Of a DNA stretch of 64,000 nucleotides, positions 1 through 8,228 are shown one piece after another; position 1 is the first letter of the stretch, and each line of letters begins with the position of its first letter. The stretch comes from Thalassoglobus neptunius. Lineage in GTDB: Bacteria; Planctomycetota; Planctomycetia; Planctomycetales; Planctomycetaceae. The translations under genes were made by a program, and so were the position numbers. Under the pieces are notes generated by a model. The model was given only the letters and a program-made list of their open reading frames with translations, had not been told where the DNA came from and ran no database searches. The stretch is from contig NZ_SIHI01000001.1 of the NCBI RefSeq assembly GCF_007859735.1, positions 156,848-220,847 on the forward strand. Reading direction: 5' to 3'.

Positions 1-587
1 ATTCGGTCAACGCAGCCCGGCCCGTTGTCGTGGACGATACCATTTTGCTTTCGGCAGCGTATCGAGTCGGCGCCACGCTTCTGCGCGTCGCCCCCGATGG
101 AAAGAGCTGCGAAGTTGTCTGGAGTGATCCGCGAAATCTGCTCACTCACTGGTCGACAGCGATTCCCTTAGATGGATGTTTTCTCGGATTTAGCGGTCGG
201 CATGAGAACGAAGGGGAACTTCGCTGTATCGACGCAGAAACAGGAGAAGTCAAATGGTCAACGACTGGTGCCTCAGAAGACGCCTCCTTTCGGCGAGCCC
301 CTGACGAATCGATTATCGACGTCAAGACCGGGGAAACAGTTCCGTTCCCGTTCTATGGTCGAGGTTCGAAAATTCTGGCCGACGGAAAGTTCATCATCCT
401 CGCCGAACGTGGAACGCTGGCATTGTGCAAAGCGACAACAGAAGGCTGGGAAGAAATCTCACGCTGCTCAGCCCCCAGAATGAAATACCCAAGTTGGACA
501 GCTCCGGTTCTCTCACACGGACTTCTCTACCTCCGCTGCGAAGACGCCCTCATCTGCCTCGATCTGAAGAAACCAAATCCACAGTAG
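1..587 (+). CDS. PQQ-like beta-propeller protein, C-terminal part
   Basis: This is the 3' end of a gene that begins before the window: the frame is open from base 3 with no stop, so the GTG at 30 is internal. The visible ~195 residues hold beta-propeller blades of the PQQ/BamB type, with the typical strand-turn motif GELRCIDAETGEVKW (about residues 70-85 of the visible part) and a final blade ending LYLRCEDALICLDLK. Such proteins are usually secreted in planctomycetes; the signal peptide would lie outside the window. Substrate and role are unknown. A homologous but distinct propeller gene lies at 19,739. Confidence 0.8.
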   Translation, partial: SVNAARPVVVDDTILLSAAYRVGATLLRVAPDGKSCEVVWSDPRNLLTHWSTAIPLDGCFLGFSGRHENEGELRCIDAETGEVKWSTTGASEDASFRRAPDESIIDVKTGETVPFPFYGRGSKILADGKFIILAERGTLALCKATTEGWEEISRCSAPRMKYPSWTAPVLSHGLLYLRCEDALICLDLKKPNPQ

Positions 588-756
588 TATGTTCCGTACC
601 CAGATCGTGCCTCAGGAAGTGCTGCACTCGATCCGCAGTCTTGCCATTCAAACCAACTTCAGAGGAACTCAGTCGCTCATCGCATTCCATTGCATGGATG
701 GTTCGAGAGTGAACACGAGTTTCAACCTCGGCTGCGACGCGATCGACTGAACTTCT

Positions 757-1773
757 CTAGTAGCTGTGCTTGTCCAATTCGACTCGGCCTCGAAATGTCC
801 AATAGACGGCTCCGGTGTAGCCCAGCACGAATGGCATTCCGATCACTGCGATGAGGGTCATCAGCTTGAGAGTTGTCGTTGACGAAGCAGCATTGTAGAT
901 CGTGAGGCTGTTTTCCGGATGCGGGTCGGAAGCGACCAGGTTCGGGAACAGGGAAACTCCAAAAAGAAAGACGAGTGCGGCAATGGTGCAGGCAGAGGAC
1001 AAGAACGCCTGGCCGAAGGCTTCCTTCTTGACCGTTCGCGAGATATTCAAGATCGCTAAGACATTCAAGATGACGACAGCGTAGGCAAATGGAAATTCAT
1101 GGAAGTTGTGAAGTGCTTTCGGAATTGTCGTCAATGTCGCGACCGTCAGCGCCAGGTAGAGAGCCAGAAATGCGAAGTAGCCGATCCAGATCCATCTGCG
1201 GGCACGTTGTCTGAGTTCTCCTCCAGTCTTCAGGGTCAGATAGATCGCTCCGTGCATTAAGAACATTGCGATCGTGAGAAAACCGGTCAGCACCGGATAC
1301 CAGTCGATTTGATCGGCCACGCTTCCTCGGAAAACACCTCGACCATCAAGGGGAACTCCGGTCATTGCCCCTCCGACAGCCACGCCGAATACAAACGAAG
1401 CAGTCAGGCTCGAAACAAAGAAGACCTTGTCCCAGATCCCTCGCCAGGCTGCGACTTCCAACTTGCTCCGAAATTCAATTGAAACCGCTCGAAAGATCAG
1501 CGCAGCGAGAATGACCATAAATCCTTCGTAATACCCGGAGAAGACGGTCGCATAGGCTTCCGGAAAAGCAGCGAACATGGCCCCTCCGAAAGTCACCAGC
1601 CAGACTTCGTTGCCGTCCCAGATCGGGCCGATCGAATTTAGAATGATCCGCTTTTCTTTGTCGGTCCTTCCCAGCGGAGACAGCATTCCGACTCCGAGGT
1701 CGAAGCCATCGAGAATGGCATAACCGGTAAGCAAGACCCCCAAAATGACAAACCAGAGCAGATTCCAATCCAT
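757..1773 (-). CDS. cydB: cytochrome bd ubiquinol oxidase subunit II
   Basis: Membrane subunit of the bd-type quinol oxidase, which reduces O2 to water with electrons from quinol and has high oxygen affinity. 338 aa is normal for CydB. The first membrane segment reads [15 protein letters not shown], and the family signature [12 protein letters not shown] is at residues 49-60; eight or nine hydrophobic segments follow. The ATG at 1773 is kept because hydrophobic sequence starts at once. It lies 293 bp downstream of cydA on the same strand; the unusually long gap holds an 84-bp dispersed repeat and a 3x10-bp tandem repeat. No cydX-like micro-ORF was identified. Confidence 0.96.
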   Translation of the reverse strand: MDWNLLWFVILGVLLTGYAILDGFDLGVGMLSPLGRTDKEKRIILNSIGPIWDGNEVWLVTFGGAMFAAFPEAYATVFSGYYEGFMVILAALIFRAVSIEFRSKLEVAAWRGIWDKVFFVSSLTASFVFGVAVGGAMTGVPLDGRGVFRGSVADQIDWYPVLTGFLTIAMFLMHGAIYLTLKTGGELRQRARRWIWIGYFAFLALYLALTVATLTTIPKALHNFHEFPFAYAVVILNVLAILNISRTVKKEAFGQAFLSSACTIAALVFLFGVSLFPNLVASDPHPENSLTIYNAASSTTTLKLMTLIAVIGMPFVLGYTGAVYWTFRGRVELDKHSY

Positions 1774-1790
1774 CTCGAAATCTTCTTTCT

Positions 1791-1874
1791 AGAGCAAGTT
1801 GCTCTTACCTGTGCACTCGCTTGTGCTATTTCATCAAGCAAAAGGCTGTGTTGGCTCGTGCGAGAGAGTGAAAA
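1791..1874 (+). repeat. 84-bp dispersed repeat, copy A
   Basis: Aligns without gaps to the reverse complement of 55811-55894 with 72 of 84 bases identical (hand alignment). One end is a near-perfect palindrome (AGAGCAA-G-TTGCTCT, 1791-1805); CTCGC/GCGAG arms occur further in. It starts 17 bp upstream of the cydB ATG, so it would lie in the leader of cydB or the cydA-cydB intercistronic RNA. Confidence 0.8.
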
Positions 1875-1933
1875 CCAAATCTGAAGGTGCTCTTTCCACG
1901 GTGACAGTATGGATTCCCAAGTATCTCTCAACC

Positions 1934-1963
1934 TGTGACTCGCTGTGACTCGCTGTGACTCGC
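1934..1963. repeat. 3 x 10-bp tandem repeat
   Basis: Three perfect copies of TGTGACTCGC followed by a run of six or seven C. It lies in the cydA-cydB gap. This is probably replication slippage; no coding or binding role can be assigned. Confidence 0.85.
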
Positions 1964-2066
1964 CCCCCTAAGCAAGCCGCGAATGGTTTCATTCCCGTTT
2001 CGACAATGCTTGCGATCATGAATAACGCTCAGCACCCGTCAAGCCGACATTCGAATCGTTGGCAGG

Positions 2067-3521
2067 CTACGCCAATGACTCTTTACGACGCAGAACGGAT
2101 TCTTCTTTTGACTCTTTTCCGGATGGGGGCCAGTCCGGTCCCTGTTTGATTTTCTGGTGCAACAGCATGATCCAGAGCACAAAGAGCAAGCTGTAAATCA
2201 TTCCGAAGAAGATAATCGACGTCAGCACCTGACTCGCTCGAACAACCTCTGACAACGCCTCACTTGTGCGAAGCCCACCCACCGGTTCTCCATCGACAAT
2301 GGTTGGATAAACGATCCACGGTTGCCGTCCGACTTCTGCGCTCACCCAGCCGACTTCATTGGCGACGAATGCCAGAATGACCGCGAAGACGAAGTACCAC
2401 AACAGCCACCGCGTTTCGAACAGCGTTCCGCGCCAATGCAGAAACGACGCATAAAGCGTAGACACGATAAAGAGCATTCCGATCCCGACCATGAGATGGA
2501 ATGCCTGGAAAGTCAACCAGACGGGCGGTCGACCCCATGTCTCTTCCAGATCGTTCAAGCCCATGACGTGGGAGTCCGGATCGCCGGAGATCAACATGCT
2601 CAGACCGCCTGGAATTCCCAAGCTGTACTTGACGGTCTCGGTCTCATCATCGGGCCAGCCGAAGATGTATGACTCGGCCCCGTTCGTGGAATGATAAACA
2701 CCTTCCATCGCGGCCAGCTTCGCCGGTTGATGTTCCGCCACGGTATCTGCCTGAAAGTGGCCGGACACTAATTGTGCCAACGATGAAACAGTTGCCAGCA
2801 TGAGCGCACCGGTAAACGATCGCTTCGCAAACTCAATATGTTTTTTGTGGAGCAGATACCATGCAGAGATGCTCATCACGAAGAATGCGCCAAGAATAAA
2901 CGCGCCAATCCAGACGTGAATAAGCCGGTGAACAGAAGACGGGTTAAAGACGACGGCCCAGAAGTCGACAATCTCAGCCCGTTGAAATGTGTGTCCGTTG
3001 ATCACATGGTCCCGGATTACATGTCCCGCCGGGGTTTGCTGCCAGGAGTTCGCAACTGTGATCCAGACTGACGAGAAGATTCCGCCAATTGCGACCATGA
3101 GTGTCGCGAAGAAGTGCGTCCACTTTCCAACGCGATCCCAACCAAACAGAAGCAAAGAAAGAAATCCGGACTCCAGAAAAAACGCGAAGATTCCTTCGGC
3201 TGCAAGTGCCGACCCGAAAACGTCTCCGACAAACCGAGAATAGACCGCCCAGTTCGTTCCGAATTCGAACTCCATCACAATCCCGGTGACAACGCCGAGA
3301 GCGAAGTTCAGGCCGAAAATCTTCGTCCAGAATCGGGCTGCCGCGTCATAAATCGCCTCGTCTGTTCGAATATGTTTCCACTTGAGATAGACGAGAATGA
3401 TTCCCAGTCCGATTGTCAGAGGGGGAAACAAATAGTGAAACATAATCGTCAGCGCAAACTGCAGCCGCGATAAGAACAGGACGTCCACGGTTTCCTCGCT
3501 TTCCCGATAGACCATTTTCAT
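2067..3521 (-). CDS. cydA: cytochrome bd ubiquinol oxidase subunit I
   Basis: Quinol-oxidising, haem-bearing subunit of cytochrome bd. From ATG 3521 the protein has 484 aa. Family residues are visible: SRLQFALT followed by His29 (haem ligand region), His202 in RLIHVWIG, Met344 in FHLMVG, and GRQPW at about 398-402. The Q-loop after HFQADT is short, as in the CIO/short-Q-loop group. The open frame runs to a GTG at 3533; ATG 3521 is chosen because E. coli-type CydA also starts just before SRLQFALT, but neither start has a good ribosome site. It is followed by cydB. A diverged relative of the 84-bp repeat lies directly upstream. Confidence 0.95.
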   Translation of the reverse strand: MKMVYRESEETVDVLFLSRLQFALTIMFHYLFPPLTIGLGIILVYLKWKHIRTDEAIYDAAARFWTKIFGLNFALGVVTGIVMEFEFGTNWAVYSRFVGDVFGSALAAEGIFAFFLESGFLSLLLFGWDRVGKWTHFFATLMVAIGGIFSSVWITVANSWQQTPAGHVIRDHVINGHTFQRAEIVDFWAVVFNPSSVHRLIHVWIGAFILGAFFVMSISAWYLLHKKHIEFAKRSFTGALMLATVSSLAQLVSGHFQADTVAEHQPAKLAAMEGVYHSTNGAESYIFGWPDDETETVKYSLGIPGGLSMLISGDPDSHVMGLNDLEETWGRPPVWLTFQAFHLMVGIGMLFIVSTLYASFLHWRGTLFETRWLLWYFVFAVILAFVANEVGWVSAEVGRQPWIVYPTIVDGEPVGGLRTSEALSEVVRASQVLTSIIFFGMIYSLLFVLWIMLLHQKIKQGPDWPPSGKESKEESVLRRKESLA

Positions 3522-3526
3522 GGTTC

Positions 3527-3583
3527 GTTGCACTCACCTGAACGCGTTTCCTCAAGGAATGCAGGTTGGCTCATGCAAACCGA
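3527..3583 (+). repeat. possible diverged copy D of the 84-bp repeat
   Basis: Shares TGCACTC, TTTC-TCAAG and GTTGGCTC-TGC in the same order and spacing as copy A (1811-1862), with a short gap; roughly two thirds identity by eye. It lies immediately upstream of the chosen cydA start. A chance match cannot be excluded. Confidence 0.35.
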
Positions 3584-3813
3584 TGCACACCAGATGAAGA
3601 CGCTCTCGAACGAGTCAGGTGAGCGGCTGTGACGCTTGGCTATCGTAAAGGATTGAACCGCAAATGTGTTCTCGAAAATCACAAATGTTCGACTTCCTCA
3701 TTCATAAAACTGACGATTCTTAATATGAGGGAATCCAGTCGAACCGCACCAACGATTGAGATTCGGGAAATCGTAAAGAGTCGTTTCCGACCGCAGACGG
3801 CGAGCAACCCGCG

Positions 3814-4350
3814 TCAGAGATTTTCCGCTTCTTCATGCGGAATCAGCATGACGTGCCCTTCAAAACTTGCCAGGCCCCACGGAAGCTTCCAGGAAATGAT
3901 CTCGCGAACGAGCGCATCATCATCGAGAATTTCAAAGACCACACGCCCGGTTGATGGCACAGTCCGATCGATGGCATATCGGTCCAGCACCCCTTCTCTC
4001 GTCTCGACGATTTCAAATTCGACTCGCGATCTCTTCGGAGCAGTTTCCTCGTTCACAACAACTTCTGGAACAGGTGAATGTGAGGGGACCAACTCCGGCG
4101 GGTCTTTTTCGATGGGAGTGACAACAGGAGTTGTGGGGATCTCGTGATGTGCCTGCTTGACCTGTTGATCGGGAATCGCCATCCACAGACCAAACCCGCA
4201 AAGCATTGCCAGACCAATCACCGCCGAGGCCTGTTTTCTCTGTCGGCGACGACGTCGCAGGTCATTCGCTGCGCCAATGACATTGGACAGAATTTCCTGC
4301 TTGCGTTGTCGGCCAGTCTCACTGAGTGTCGCGTTTACGTTATCAATCAT
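3814..4350 (-). CDS. membrane protein partner of sigma factor (possible anti-sigma)
   Basis: About 178 aa with a basic N-terminus (RRRRRQRKQ), one membrane segment (AVIGLAMLCGFGLWMAI, about residues 42-58) and a C-terminal soluble part of ~110 residues. The frame is open further upstream, but ATG 4350 is preferred: it has GGAGG nine bases upstream and gives an 8-nt overlap with the sigma-factor stop at 4343, implying translational coupling. No Hx3Cx2C zinc motif is present, so it is not a classical ZAS anti-sigma factor. Role is inferred only from position and topology: N-terminus in the cytoplasm, sensor part outside. Confidence 0.75.
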   Translation of the reverse strand: MIDNVNATLSETGRQRKQEILSNVIGAANDLRRRRRQRKQASAVIGLAMLCGFGLWMAIPDQQVKQAHHEIPTTPVVTPIEKDPPELVPSHSPVPEVVVNEETAPKRSRVEFEIVETREGVLDRYAIDRTVPSTGRVVFEILDDDALVREIISWKLPWGLASFEGHVMLIPHEEAENL

Positions 4351-4897
4351 GTTCAACACCCTCCGCCTGACTCCGTAGCTGTTCCACGATTCGTCCGAGT
4401 CGCCCATCCACTGCTCCCGGATTCAGTCCGATCGCGTCGGCAATGCGTTTAAGTGTCCATCCCCAACGGTAGCGCATTGTGACAAGACGCCGGGAGTCCG
4501 CATCCAGAAGACTGAGACTTTCGCTCAGCCACATTAGTCTCGCTTCGACACGTTCGAGTTCCTCATTCGAAGCTTCTGCTTCTGAGTTGGCAGCGGCTCG
4601 CTGGGCTAACCTGAGTTGCGACCGCCGCTTTCGCAGGAAGTCGATCGCGACCGAAGCGACCAGTTTTTTCGTCCATGCTCTCAGTTTCGAGCGGCTCTCC
4701 ATGACTCGAATCGACTTCAACATTTTCAACATCGCATCATGGACCAGATCGAGACAGGTTTGTTCATCCGCACCGATCGAGCGCTGGGCCTGATGAAACA
4801 TCGTCGAAAAGAATTCTTCGTAGTAATTCTCAATCGCCTCTGTTTCACCGGCCATCAGACCCTCGGTCAGTTCGTGCGTGTCATCCGGTCTCGTCAT
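4343..4897 (-). CDS. ECF-type RNA polymerase sigma factor
   Basis: 184 aa, the size of an extracytoplasmic-function sigma factor. Region 2 covers about residues 25-95, with CLDLVHDAMLKML in the place of the usual D-x-x-Q-x-x-F stretch and LRAWTKKLVASVAIDFLRKRR as region 2.3-2.4. Region 4 is about 125-180: LDADSRRLVTMRYRWGWTLKRIADAIGLNPGAVDGRLGRI, a helix-turn-helix. The ATG at 4897 has AGGA eight bases upstream. It overlaps the downstream membrane-protein gene and sits 105 bp below the exported protein at 5003-5941, so the three may be one transcript. Target promoters are unknown. Confidence 0.88.
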   Translation of the reverse strand: MTRPDDTHELTEGLMAGETEAIENYYEEFFSTMFHQAQRSIGADEQTCLDLVHDAMLKMLKSIRVMESRSKLRAWTKKLVASVAIDFLRKRRSQLRLAQRAAANSEAEASNEELERVEARLMWLSESLSLLDADSRRLVTMRYRWGWTLKRIADAIGLNPGAVDGRLGRIVEQLRSQAEGVEHD

Positions 4898-5002
4898 CCC
4901 AGAATCCTGCAGGAAACATTTTCATCCGCGTTCGACACGGACTTGAACTGTGAGAATCAATTTCTCACCGACGCGATTGATCTCTGATGAAAACAACGTT
5001 GT

Positions 5003-5941
5003 TCATCTCGAATCGCGTTTGGCTTCAATGACCTGTTTCTGAAGCGAGAGAATTTCGCTCTCGCGCTTTTTGACCAATTCTTCCAACTCAGCGATTTTCT
5101 GTTTCGTTTGATGGAGCTCTGATGCGTAGTTCTTCACGTTCTCCATGAGCGCTTTTCGCTCATCATCCATCTCCGTTGCCTTCGCTTCATGCTGACTGAC
5201 AAGCTTTAAAGCATCAATGATCTGCCGGACAACTTCGAGATCGGTCTCTGTCCCAGCGACAATCATCAACCCCGTCTTGGGATGATACTTCAATCGAATC
5301 GGTGTCGACTCTGCAGTGTCCTCCCGGAGTTCGATTGCCGTTTCAATTGTGCTGAGGAGATCATCAACCTCAAGCGTTGAATCGTCCGAGAGCATCGGGC
5401 CCACTGGGAATGTCTCGATGATCATCGTTAGTTTTTGAGAAACTCCGCCATAGTCGCCGCCCATCATGCCACCCATACCGTATCCGCCCCCTCCATATCC
5501 GCCCCCTCCTCCGTAGTCGACTCCGTAGTCGACTCCCATCCCGGAAGTGGTAGGTGCAGTCCGGAGAAACGCGATCATGTCGGGCTGACTGATCGACACT
5601 TCGACGGGAGGAGTGGTCAAAACTCGAAGCAGATCGAGAATGCTCTTCGCCGAAACATTTCGAACATGCAGTTCGTTGACTTTCGCGGAACGGGCCTTTT
5701 CATCAACGATCAAATTCAGATCCTGGAAACTTTCTCGCATCGTGGCGGCAAACTCTTCGAGTGTCCCACCTTTGAATGAGACATCTCCTTTTACCGGTTC
5801 CGGGCGGGGATCTCCTCCGTAACCATAACCTCCACCTGGCCCACCAAACCCACCTTGCCCCATCGCAGTCTGTTCGAAACCGACGAAGAGCGCCGAAACT
5901 CCGAGCAGCCAGACAAATCGAAAACGTTTGATCTGCATCAT
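5003..5941 (-). CDS. exported protein, secretin-N-domain-like with coiled coil
   Basis: 312 aa from ATG 5941, which has AAGGAG six bases upstream; a further in-frame ATG at 5968 is rejected. A signal peptide covers about residues 1-28. Next come a Gly-rich linker, a domain GTLEEFAATMRESFQDLNLIV...SILDLLRVLTTPPVEV resembling the short STN/secretin N-terminal fold, a Gly/Tyr/Met-rich spacer, a second similar unit (ETFPVGPML...GTETDLEVVRQIIDALK), and a C-terminal coiled coil (~250-310). There is no secretin pore domain. Such proteins are common hypothetical envelope proteins in planctomycetes. The sigma factor downstream suggests a regulatory or cell-envelope link. Domain assignment is by pattern only. 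Confidence 0.7.
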   Translation of the reverse strand: MMQIKRFRFVWLLGVSALFVGFEQTAMGQGGFGGPGGGYGYGGDPRPEPVKGDVSFKGGTLEEFAATMRESFQDLNLIVDEKARSAKVNELHVRNVSAKSILDLLRVLTTPPVEVSISQPDMIAFLRTAPTTSGMGVDYGVDYGGGGGYGGGGYGMGGMMGGDYGGVSQKLTMIIETFPVGPMLSDDSTLEVDDLLSTIETAIELREDTAESTPIRLKYHPKTGLMIVAGTETDLEVVRQIIDALKLVSQHEAKATEMDDERKALMENVKNYASELHQTKQKIAELEELVKKRESEILSLQKQVIEAKRDSR

Positions 5942-6101
5942 ATGAATCTCCTTGCTGTTTGTGATCATGCCGTGTGATCAACTCACCGAGTGGGCTGCGA
6001 TTGAAACGATGTGCTCGATCGCTTCTCGAATCACACATCAACTCAACGAAGCACGCCTGCCGATTTCGCGCATGAAGTTCAAAGAATCCTAAGAATCGAA
6101 A

Positions 6102-6139
6102 AGAAAAAGGCTGACACTCACATTGAGGTATCAGCCTTT
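6102..6139 (-). terminator. Rho-independent terminator of the aldose epimerase gene
   Basis: On the minus strand, 89 bases after the stop at 6228, AAAGGCTGA pairs with TCAGCCTTT and the stem continues (AC/GT, CTC/GAG) with one mismatch and one bulge around a 5-nt loop. The stem is followed by CCTTTTTCTTTTCG, a good U-tract. Confidence 0.85.
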
Positions 6140-6227
6140 CGTTCAATCAGAGACGTCAATCACGCCGTTGTTTCGTTGTTTAGGGAAGTTCGATTCTGCC
6201 ATCGATCATCCTCACATCATAAGCGGA

Positions 6228-7355
6228 CTACTCATCAGTGGAGAATGAAAAGATGCAGACATGCTGGTACTTCTCACCCGGTTCGAGAACGACACTGGGG
6301 AACTCAGGTTGATTGATCGAATCGGGATAGTGTTGAGTCTCAAGACAGATGGCGCTGCGATGAGGATAAACCTTGCCCTCTTTGCCGGTCTGCCCTTTGA
6401 GGAAATTCCCCGAGTAGAACTGAACGCCCGGTTGATCTGTTTTGACAGTCAAAACTCGACCGCTTTCCGGATCTTTCAGTTCTGCTGCTTTGCGAGTTTT
6501 TCCAGCCTCTCCATTGATGACGAGATTGTGATCGTACCCGATCGTCGATGCTTCATCGTATTCGGTAATTCGCTCACCAATTTTGTGCGGCTCACGAAAA
6601 TCAATCGGAGTTCCCTCAACAGATTCAATCACTCCAGTCGGAATCAATCCTTCATCGACAGGTGTGTACGAATCGCAGAAGAGCGTCAATTCATGATCGA
6701 GGACGGTCTCACTCCCTGCACCAGCCAGATTGAAGTAGGAATGATTCGTCAGGTTGATTGGGGTCGCCTGATCAGTCGTCGCTGAGTAGCGAATGACAAG
6801 ATCGTTCTTGTCTTTCTTCAATGTCATTCGGACGACGGAAGAAAGCGTTCCGGGATAGCCCTCTTCCCCGTGTGGGCTGACATATCGGAAGACAACTCCC
6901 TGCCCCGTATCATTTTCAAACGGCTTCGCCTTCCAAACAACCTTGTCGAGGCTTCGTTCGACACCGCCATGTAAATGGTTCGGCTCGTTATTAACAGCCA
7001 GCGAATAGTCTTTTCCATTCAGCGAAAACTTACCTCCGGCGATTCGATTGGCGACACGGCCAGCAGTACACCCGAAGTACTGGTTGTCCTCGGACTCATA
7101 CCCAGCGACATCATCGAAGCCCAGCACAACGTCAGCGACATTGCCTTCTGAATCGGGAACGAAGATGTGCGTGATCGTCGCCCCGCGAGTCATCACGCGG
7201 ACTTCCATTCCGTTGTCGTTCGTCAATGTATAGCTCTCGACAGCTTCGCCGTCTTTCGTCTTCCCAAGCGGTTTGGCTTCGGGGACGTCAGAGAGCGCGA
7301 CGGTCGCAGAAAGTAATGGCCAGACAACTGCCAGTTGAAGGCTTGTTCGCCACAT
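6228..7355 (-). CDS. galM: exported aldose 1-epimerase (galactose mutarotase)
   Basis: Interconverts alpha and beta anomers of hexoses. 375 aa from ATG 7355, which has GGAG nine bases upstream; the longer frame to 7418 is not used because the signal peptide (MWRTSLQLAVVWPLLSATVA) begins here. Family motifs: NRIAGGKFSLNGKDYSL, NEPNHLHGG (substrate His), NLTNHSYFNLAG (catalytic His), GYDHNLVING, QPGVQFYSGNFL and the Glu region RSAICLETQHYPDSINQPEFPS. Export indicates action on sugars released outside the cytoplasm. It has its own terminator downstream. The two coiled-coil membrane genes lie upstream on the same strand. Confidence 0.93.
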   Translation of the reverse strand: MWRTSLQLAVVWPLLSATVALSDVPEAKPLGKTKDGEAVESYTLTNDNGMEVRVMTRGATITHIFVPDSEGNVADVVLGFDDVAGYESEDNQYFGCTAGRVANRIAGGKFSLNGKDYSLAVNNEPNHLHGGVERSLDKVVWKAKPFENDTGQGVVFRYVSPHGEEGYPGTLSSVVRMTLKKDKNDLVIRYSATTDQATPINLTNHSYFNLAGAGSETVLDHELTLFCDSYTPVDEGLIPTGVIESVEGTPIDFREPHKIGERITEYDEASTIGYDHNLVINGEAGKTRKAAELKDPESGRVLTVKTDQPGVQFYSGNFLKGQTGKEGKVYPHRSAICLETQHYPDSINQPEFPSVVLEPGEKYQHVCIFSFSTDE

Positions 7356-7451
7356 GTGAATGATCTCCGGATCTAAGAACACTTCGATAGAGTTTGATCC
7401 GAGGATTATTGAAACCACGCGACCGGTTTCACAAGCGTGTGCCTCTCAAAT

Positions 7452-8057
7452 TCATGCAGAGGTCTGATACCGCTTCGCAATCGCAACCAGCCCGAGAACC
7501 ATTCCGCGCCCGATAGCTCCTGATGTGAACCCGTCACTCAGACAAACGAATGCGAATAGATAGAGAAAGAGAGTGGCCACGCCCCACCGGGTTCGAAACG
7601 TCCCGTCACTGGCGAACATCTCCAGAAGTTCGACCGGAATGAGAGCCGACCAACTCTCAGCCGTCTCAGTGACATTCTGCTCAGAAACTCTTGGAACCCG
7701 GGCATCGTAGCCGAGTTCCTCCCGGACATCGAAGCGACCGATCTCGTTGCCCAACGCCCCGAATTCACGGTCCGCCAGACGTCGCACAAAATCAGGATCG
7801 CTCCGCAAGGCAGCTTCCACCCGTCGCATGTGAGCAATTTCGGCAGACCGTCGTGCCTGTTGCTCTTCCAAACTCAGATATTGCTGCTCGACACGACAGA
7901 ACGTGGCCAATGACGGAGCGAGTGCGAATGGAGCATACATCGCCGAAGCAACGAGAAACGTCCCCCAAAACAAGAGCGAACTGAGAGTCGAGACGAATCC
8001 TTGATCCAACTCCACAGACGGAATGTCAGAGAAATCGTTTGGTTCATTTTCCGACAT
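7452..8057 (-). CDS. membrane protein with DivIC/FtsB-like coiled coil
   Basis: 201 aa. A membrane segment (LLFWGTFLVASAMYAPFALA, ~30-49) is followed by a coiled coil (VEQQYLSLEEQQARRSAEIAH, ~56-76) and SDPDFVRRLADREFGAL (~86-102). The order TM, coil, then D-P-x-x-x-x-x-L-A-x-x-x-x-G resembles septum-initiation proteins of the FtsB/DivIC family. Two more hydrophobic stretches lie at the C-terminus (ATLFLYLFAFVCL; IGRGMVLGLVAIA), which FtsB lacks. Many planctomycetes divide without FtsZ, so a division role should not be assumed. The gene is about 170 bp below the next coiled-coil gene and may share its transcript. Confidence 0.7.
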   Translation of the reverse strand: MSENEPNDFSDIPSVELDQGFVSTLSSLLFWGTFLVASAMYAPFALAPSLATFCRVEQQYLSLEEQQARRSAEIAHMRRVEAALRSDPDFVRRLADREFGALGNEIGRFDVREELGYDARVPRVSEQNVTETAESWSALIPVELLEMFASDGTFRTRWGVATLFLYLFAFVCLSDGFTSGAIGRGMVLGLVAIAKRYQTSA

Positions 8058-8228
8058 GAGGAATCAGTTCCTCGCAATCTCTGCGGAAGAGGAACAGCTC
8101 ATTCGCAAGTCTTTGCTCGACATGCTCAGTGTTGGGCGCAGCCCCGCCCGTCTCTTTCACCAGGAAGCCAACTCCGAACTGAAACACTCGCATGCTTCGC
8201 TGCCGGTCAGGCGTTGACCAATTGCGAT

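Noticed and set aside
4986-5007. AACAACGTTGTT palindrome at the stop of the secretin-N-like gene
   Set aside because: It has no loop, so it is a poor RNA hairpin, and no U-tract follows.
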